Origin: Physcomitrium patens
Lineage: Eukaryota; Streptophyta; Bryopsida; Funariales; Funariaceae
Assembly: GCF_000002425.4 (NCBI RefSeq)
Contig: NC_037259.1
Span: 5,485,481 to 5,549,480 of the forward strand
Direction: 5' to 3'
Length of the DNA stretch: 64,000 nucleotides
The position numbers and the translations under genes are program-made. This document shows, in pieces, positions 58,140 to 64,000 of this stretch (position 1 is the first letter of the stretch; each line of letters begins with the position of its first letter). The notes beneath the pieces were generated by a model, which was not told the DNA's origin, made no database searches, and saw only the letters and a list, made by a program, of their open reading frames with translations.

Positions 58140-60001
58140 GTGCGGTTGGGACCTTGTACAACGCCTAGTGAAGGTCCTATCCTCTCCTCAGAATCCTCTC
58201 CATGTTTTACGATAAATGTTATTCTAGGACCTAAACATCTCAAAGCCTCTGCCTTGCTAGATTCAGGAGCCTCAATATGTTTCTTAGATGAAAAATTTGC
58301 TAAAAGACATAGCATATTTTTAGTAAAGAAAACTAAACCTGCTCATGTAGAAGTCATAGATGGTCGTCCGTTGTCTTCAGAAGATGTTACTCATAAAATC
58401 CTTCCTATAGAAATAACAACTAATAGTCATAGTAGCTTTGTAATATTTAATATCATTAGATCTCCTTTTAATCTAGTCATTTTAGGTTTATCATGGCTAG
58501 AAAAATATAACCCTAAAATAGATTGGACTTCTTGTAGTCTTGACTTTTCAGAAAGTATAACTAAGAATATAGTCAATCAAGTAAAAAGTCATAAGTCTAG
58601 TATAATTAAACCTATATTTGTAGGTGCAAGTACTTTCTTGCATGCTAGAAAAGTAAGACCACCTTGTGTCATTTATGCCACACTTGTTTCTATTGGTGGA
58701 AAGACTTCAAGTAGCATTCCAAGCCAATATGAAGATTTTCAAGATGTATTTGAGAAAACAAATGCGGATACTCTTCCAGAATATCATTTCTATGACTGTT
58801 CAATTGACCTTCAAGAAGGAGCACAACTGCCATTTGGACCAATCTACAATTTATTTCAAAATGAGTTCACTAAACTCAAGGAATATATTGAAGAGAATTT
58901 GGCCAAGAACTTCATACGCTATTCCAAATCTCCAGTAAGAGCTCCAATTTTATTTGTGAAGAAAAAAAAATGGATCATTGCGGATGTGTGTTAATTATCG
59001 AAGATGCAATAAAATCACTATCAAAAATAGATATCTACTACTTTTGATATATGGACTTCTTGATTCATTGAATCAAGCTAAGATCTATACAAAAATAGAT
59101 CTATGGAGAGTATACAATTTGGTATGCATCAAAAAAAGAGATGAATGGAAGACTGTGTTTCGAACAAGGTATGGACATTTTGAATACAATGTCATGCCTT
59201 TTGGAGTTACAAATGCACCAACAGCATTCCAACATCTAATAAATGACATCTTTTGGGAGTTTTTAGATGATTTTGTTGTCTGTTACCCAGACGACATCTT
59301 AATCTATTCTAAGAACTCAAAAGAACATGAACTTCATGTTCGCCAAGTATTACAAAAACTAAGAGATGATGGACTCTATGCTAAGATAGAAAAGTGTGTA
59401 TTTTACACTACTCAAGTCAACTTCTTAAGATACATCATTTCAAATGATGGACTTATGATGGATCCTTAGCAAACATGAAGTTCAATTTATTATGGATTGA
59501 AAGATTCTAAAAATGGTAAGAGATGTCAATTGCTTTTTGAGATTTACCAACTACTATCCGATCTTCATCAAAGACTTCTCTCAAGTTGTAGCTCCACTTA
59601 CACGTTTGACTTGTAAAGATAAACTTCAATGGAATCAAGAAGCACAAGTAGCATTTGAAGCTTTGAAGACAGCCTTTGTTTCTGCACCAATCTTGTATTG
59701 TGTCGATTTTTTTAAGCCATTTTTTATGGAAACAAACACATCAAACTTTGCTTTAGGTGCCGTATTGTCACAAATGGGAATAGATAATAAACTTCACCCA
59801 ATAGCTTTTCATTCCAGAAAATTTTCAGCAACCGAGATCAACTATGAGATCCACGACAAAGAACTTTTTGCAATCATGGATTTGTTTCAAGAATGGTGCC
59901 ATTGTCTAGAAGGTGCTTCTAGCCCAGTCATAGTGTATATGAATCACAAGAACCTTGAATATTTTATGTCAGCACGTGTTTTGAATCGTTGCAAAGCCCG
60001 T
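58140..60001 (+). pseudogene. Gypsy-4 protease, RT and RNase H region (fossil)
   Basis: Protease LLDSGASICFLDEKF lies near 58250. RT has VMPFGVTNAPTAFQ and CYPDDILIYS, a changed active-site region, near 59190-59300. RNase H has FHSRKFSATEINYEIHDKEL near 59800. It ends at the Gypsy-5 insertion. Broken. Confidence 0.85.
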
Positions 60002-61261
60002 TGTTGTATTACGTGCTTTCCTGCTCGAGAACGGGCCGGGCGTCTGGCTGTAGAAGGTAGTATGGAGATTCGCCAATAGTTAAGCAGTCTATCAGTTTTT
60101 GACTGCTGGAATATAAACGACTACAAGAATATATCGTAAATCTATACGGATGCCCTTCGACTGCTTGTCGAAGTCCTTTTTGCCTCAGCCGGTAGGTCTC
60201 TAGACATTAGAGAGAATCCCGAACAACCCAATCTGCTAATCTCTAATACCGCTTTGTACTTACGATCTTATATCCACTGACTGTCTTGTTAGATTAACTC
60301 AATAAATTTCATTCACTCCGCATACTCAATCCTATAAACACCCTTTTAATTCTTCAATCACAGACATAACTCGATTTCATAAAACAGTCAAGAGTAATCA
60401 AACCCAGTTCATTAAAAAACCCCGATTCACCATTACAACACTGACTTCAGCAACGATTGCCTCCGTCTTCCCAAAATCCTATGAAGAAAAAAAAAATCCA
60501 ATTCTCTGTCTTCTTTCCCCGCTTGAAGCATGAAGCTCCTCTCCCCCTGATCTTCAAAAACCTCCCCAAAAACTTCTTCCCCCCCTAACCTTATCCTCTG
60601 AATTTCTCCAATCTTCCGTCTTGGATCCGAAATTGGCTCCCACCGTTACAGCTTAGATCCGAAATTGGCTCCCGCCGTCAGAGCTTTCTCCTCCGTTTTT
60701 ACCTTTAAGAGATCCATTTACCGAAAACAACGTTCTTTGAAATGGCACAGAGAATAGGACAGCGTGAAACAGAATCGAAACCCCGTATTCGGGTCCACAT
60801 TGAGTCGCCCGACCAATTCAGGTCTCATATTGAGTAAGATGCCCGTAGTAACCTGGATGTTCCCGTAATTGGATCAAATTGGTCTTTCGTGTCAGAGTGG
60901 CTGAGGCCCGTAGTAAGACCTGGATTTTCCCGTAATTAGACTACATTGGGTTGCCGACCAATGCAGGTCTAATATTGGTTAAGAGGACCCGGATTGGATT
61001 CTTGAAATTGGATCCAATTGGCTCTTCGAACCAAGCTCACCCATCGTGTGAATTGATCCTTTCTCTTCCTACTGAGTCCCGTTATTGGAATCGAATGGAG
61101 CATTTCAGTATGCCCCGGTTGACTGTAACAGGGTGACTGAACCTGGCCACTCAGTATTTATACTGGAGTTGGTCGTTGCTCCCAATATTCGAGGTAACTG
61201 AACATTAATAAAAGTCCCCTTTCTTTATATTTTCACGGTATACTCGTGTTACAACACGACA
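60002..61261 (-). repeat. Gypsy-5 3' LTR
   Basis: About 1260 bp. In minus reading it begins TGTCGTGTTGTAACACG and ends GCACGTAATACAACA. It has near-inverted ends and internal repeats around CCAATTCAGGTCTCATATTG. Compared with the solo LTR it has an extra block at about 60125-60450. Confidence 0.9.
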
Positions 61262-61274
61262 TCCACCCCCTCTG
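61262..61274 (-). other. Gypsy-5 polypurine tract
   Basis: The minus strand reads CAGAGGGGGTGGAT directly before the LTR. Confidence 0.75.
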
Positions 61275-61323
61275 AACCTGTGCATCCTCCGGTATGCACC
61301 AATTTACCCAATTGCTGTTTGAT

Positions 61324-62560
61324 TCAGAATATATCCTCTATGTCTTTGTTCTGTTTGTCTTCGTCACTTTCATTATCCAAATCACTTTCATCTTCTTGCT
61401 GCTGAATCTCTATACCTTCATTAAGGTCTTCCATATTCATCTCCGTGTGTCTTAGTTTAAATATTTTTACTCGCTTCCCTGCAATTGGTATTTTCAATTT
61501 TGTACCATCTAACTCCCGTAACGAGTAAGTCGCATTATCATGAACTGTTATTACTACATATGGTCCAAACCAATGTTTTGAGAATTTCCGCAAAGTACTA
61601 TGTTGATTATCCAGACTATTGTCATAAACAAGTACCTAGTCACCTTCTTCGATTGCTTTTGGTCTCAATCGATGTTGCTTATCGAATCGCGCCGTATTTT
61701 GTAACCTTGCTCTTTTTAACCATTCCAATGCTATCCGCTTATCTTCCGATCTTTGCTCCAATTGTCGAATCCTAATAGCCAGAAGTTCTTCTCTTGTCAA
61801 TCCATCTTCCCATGGTAGCATACTCCAAGTAAGTACCCTTTCTTCAATCGGCATAATTGATTTTCGACCTGTCATAAGTTCTACTGGCATATATCCTGTC
61901 ACCGAACTATGTGTTGTTCGATCACCCCATAATGCAAATGACAAAAGCCGTGGCCACTCTTTAACTTTCTTATTATAAGCTTTAACCAATGCTTTCACAA
62001 TCGGTGGGTGACCGCGTTCGCTTTTTACATTCCCTTCTGGATTATAAGCAGTAGTCAGTGATAGTTTAATTCCACATCTTTCAAAGAAGTTACGAGCTTC
62101 TTGTGCATTTAATTCTCCACGATCTGCAGTGATTTTTTCCACGCATCCGTAGTGGCAAATGACATCTTCAAGCAAAAACCTACAAATCTCCTTTGTAGAT
62201 TTTATCCTCAATGCTCTTCTTTCTACTTGATTTGATAAATCTTCACGAGCTAAAACCAAATATCTCATCTGCCATAACCCAACCGGCATAATTAGCAAAT
62301 CAACAATCCATTTAAAATGAATAGTCAGAGGATACGTAGGATGAAGACCATCTCGATGTCGGATATTAGAATACGATTGACAGATTTCACATGACTCTAC
62401 AAATGAGAATACATCTCGATACATATTTTTCCACCAATATCGTTCCTTGAGTTTAGCAAAAGTAGCCCAGATTCCTCTATGCCCTGCCCACAAACTATCA
62501 TGAAACTCTTTTAATAAGTTTAATTTTTCTTCTTTTTTGCCTATCACTCGTCGTGGCATC
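61324..62560 (-). pseudogene. Gypsy-5 integrase region (fossil)
   Basis: The frame at 61636-62559 has a zinc finger (HDSLWAGHRGIWAT...CEICQSYS), the catalytic core with an aspartate in WIVDLLIMPVG and ITADRGELNA, a final Glu in GNVKSERGHPP, and LWGDRTTHSSVTGYMPVEL. The tail at 61324-61593 has WFGPYVVITV, YSLRELDGTKLKIPIAGKR, then an acidic end. Integrases of this type with no chromodomain form a lineage apart from chromoviruses. Confidence 0.85.
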
Positions 62561-62779
62561 TCAATTCCTTTCTTCGGTCTCTTCCATAAGAATCCATCTC
62601 AAAGTAAAAATCCATATACTTTTTTTCTTATTTGTTTGAATTTTTCTGTAGACTAATTTCCCTGCTTAGTCAAGGTATTCAAGTAATGACCAATATCCAA
62701 TAATTCTCCTTCATAAGATTCTTCAAGAAATAGCTTGTCTTCTTTGTTGAGATTTGATATTGAATAGAATTTCAATCCG

Positions 62780-63170
62780 ACGTCATCAATGTCTTCAACC
62801 ATTTCGTCCTCCCTCTCGTATCTTGCTCAAGATAGCATGACTGCTACTAAATTGTCTTTCCCAGTAATATGCTTAAATTCTAGATTTAGTGACTTAATAT
62901 AAGCAATCCATCTCAACATTGCAATATCTGGCATGGAACAGTTAATAACCATTCCAAGCAATGGCAAGCAATCTGTTTCAATTACTACTACTGTCACAAT
63001 CAAATAGTCCTTTTCAGCTTTCATAGCCGAAACGACTCCCCAAAGTTCTCTTTTGACTTACGAATATGCACGCTCACGAATACTTAAAACTTTAGCCCCA
63101 AATCGAACTGCAAATCTATTCCCACTGAAATCATCTTGAACCACAACTCATCCAATGGCAATTGGACTAG
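62780..63170 (-). pseudogene. Gypsy-5 RNase H region (fossil)
   Basis: The frame at 62827-63024 has ETDCLPLLGM, MLRWIAYIKSLNLEFKHITG and KDNLVAVMLS, the end of a gypsy RNase H domain. Broken. Confidence 0.75.
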
Positions 63171-64000
63171 CGTCCACAGTAAGAATCGCTGGTCTATTGC
63201 ACTTATAATCAACCTTCCTCAATATTGGAGGTGACATCAATAATTTCTTCAATCTTTGCATTGCCTGAATATGTCTTTCTTCCCATTTAAATCGGTAACC
63301 CATGCATAACAGTTCATATAATGGATCCGCTATGTGAGCAAAATGAGGGACCCAGATTCGATAAAATACACATGCATCCAAAAACCTACGAACCTCTGTT
63401 AAAGAATCACAATCCTCTTTCATCCTTCCAATTGCATCAACTTTAGTCGGATCTGGTTTTCTTCCGTAAGATCCACATAAATGTCCAACAATCACAACCT
63501 CTCGTATTCCAAATACAGACTTCATATCCGATAATGTAAGATGAACTTCTCCAAGCCGAGTTAAAATCTTTTCACAATCTTGTATATGATCAACAACATA
63601 TTTGCGACACCCCCTCGTATGTAAAGTTTCATCCTTGTCTCCTTCTCTGCACCCTTTTATAGGAACATCATCCAGAAAAGGCATAGTCTTTTCTGGAATA
63701 AAATCTCTCAATACCTTATTCATCCCATTCATCATATGCGCAACAGAGTTGGTCGCGCCTTGAGGAAGAGTGCACATTCTAACCAATCCAAGTGGTGTCT
63801 TCATTGTTGTCATATCTCTACTTCCTTCGGCAAGTTGAAATTGATCATAACCCTAATATAAGTCACCCATTGAATAGATCGCCCTTCTAACAAATGCCTC
63901 AGCAAATTCATCCACAATAGGTCCAATTCCTGCATTCCTGACAGTTACAACATTCACCGGCTGCATATCTTGAATAAACCGTAGTGACCCATTCTTCTTA
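63171..64000 (-). pseudogene. Gypsy-5 reverse transcriptase region (fossil, partial)
   Basis: The frame at 63148-63813 has TPLGLVRMCTLPQGATNSVA, then the active-site region TMPFLDDVPIKG, then the connection with GSYGRKPDPTKVDAI, and the RNase H start LTVDASPIAIG. Upstream RT sequence (SLRFIQDMQPVN) reaches the window edge. Confidence 0.85.

Larger units (their letters stand above)
56355..60001 (+). mobile_element. Gypsy-4: relative of Gypsy-1, interrupted by Gypsy-5
   Basis: The LTR at 56355-56913 (TGTCATGG...CCTTGACA) belongs to the Gypsy-1 family. It is followed by the displaced ATATCAGAGC motif, degraded gag, protease, RT and RNase H in sense order. Coding similarity stops exactly at the Gypsy-5 LTR at 60002. 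The integrase, third ORF and 3' LTR, if kept, would lie beyond Gypsy-5 outside the window, so no target duplication can be read. Older than Gypsy-1 and broken, with many breaks, mostly in gag. Confidence 0.9.
60002..64000 (-). mobile_element. Gypsy-5: second gypsy lineage without a chromodomain, partial
   Basis: On the minus strand, the 3' LTR is at 60002-61261, a polypurine tract at 61262-61274, then integrase, RNase H and RT running off the right edge. Gag, protease and the 5' LTR are outside. The RT active-site region is FLDDVPIKG and the integrase tail ends in an acidic stretch with no chromodomain, unlike Gypsy-1 to -4. It entered Gypsy-4 at 60001/60002 and is younger than that element. 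Broken, with several breaks in the visible part. Confidence 0.9.

Noticed and set aside
1-64000. tRNA, rRNA, CRISPR, bacterial operon or organellar sequence
   Set aside because: No cloverleaf with conserved T-arm, no rRNA core motif, no regular spacer array and no bacterial-type gene cluster was seen on either strand by reading.

Overview
The window is nuclear DNA of a land plant. My best guess is a moss such as Physcomitrium patens; this rests on the general look of the sequence and I have no search to confirm it. It holds gene islands of near-balanced base composition separated by very AT-rich DNA with long (TA)n tracts. It also holds one many-exon gene with short GT-AG introns and a plant-only domain set, and dense nested Ty1/copia and Ty3/gypsy elements, several with a chromodomain. 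No bacterial, organellar, CRISPR, rRNA or tRNA feature was seen.

Layout. 1-1045 is a GC-rich island, probably the edge of a gene to the left. 1046-4345 is AT-rich, with microsatellites, a perfect 25-bp hairpin and a 100-bp tandem duplication. 4346-23034 is a nest. An old minus-strand copia element (Copia-1, about 5.6 kb once the insertions are subtracted) was entered by an old minus-strand gypsy element (Gypsy-2, 5552-12245, TSD TGTAA), and later by a young plus-strand chromodomain gypsy element (Gypsy-1, 14554-20926, TSD CTATG, LTRs differing at 5 of 552 positions). Gypsy-2 itself carries two LTRs of the Gypsy-1 family in inverted orientation. 23035-31400 is AT-rich, broken by an unrecognised balanced-GC island at about 27.1-28.8 kb. 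31400-32050 is a GC-rich island with a degenerate tandem repeat. 32625-39138 (minus) is the one confident host gene. It has about 19 exons and encodes a nuclear protein with two TDBD domains, two PHD fingers and a GNAT acetyltransferase-like domain (IDM1-like family). Its GC-rich promoter and leader region runs to about 40.2 kb. 40.2-43.35 kb is AT-rich.

43356-55798 is a second nest. Copia-2 (minus, candidate TSD TAGTT) was entered by Gypsy-3 (minus, 45918-53100, TSD TATAC), which in turn holds a solo LTR of the Gypsy-5 family (46543-47545). From 56355, Gypsy-4 (plus, relative of Gypsy-1) is interrupted at 60002 by Gypsy-5 (minus), a different gypsy lineage that runs off the right edge.

Most interesting observations. 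(1) Gypsy-1 has a third open reading frame of 140 residues between pol and the 3' LTR, and recognisable relatives of it lie at the same place in the divergent Gypsy-3, so it looks like a conserved accessory gene of this lineage. (2) The Gypsy-3 LTRs carry arrays of perfect heat-shock-element modules upstream of a TATA box. (3) Gypsy-1, -3 and -4 share an ATATCAGAGC primer-site-like motif set 22-26 nt inside the LTR edge instead of next to it.
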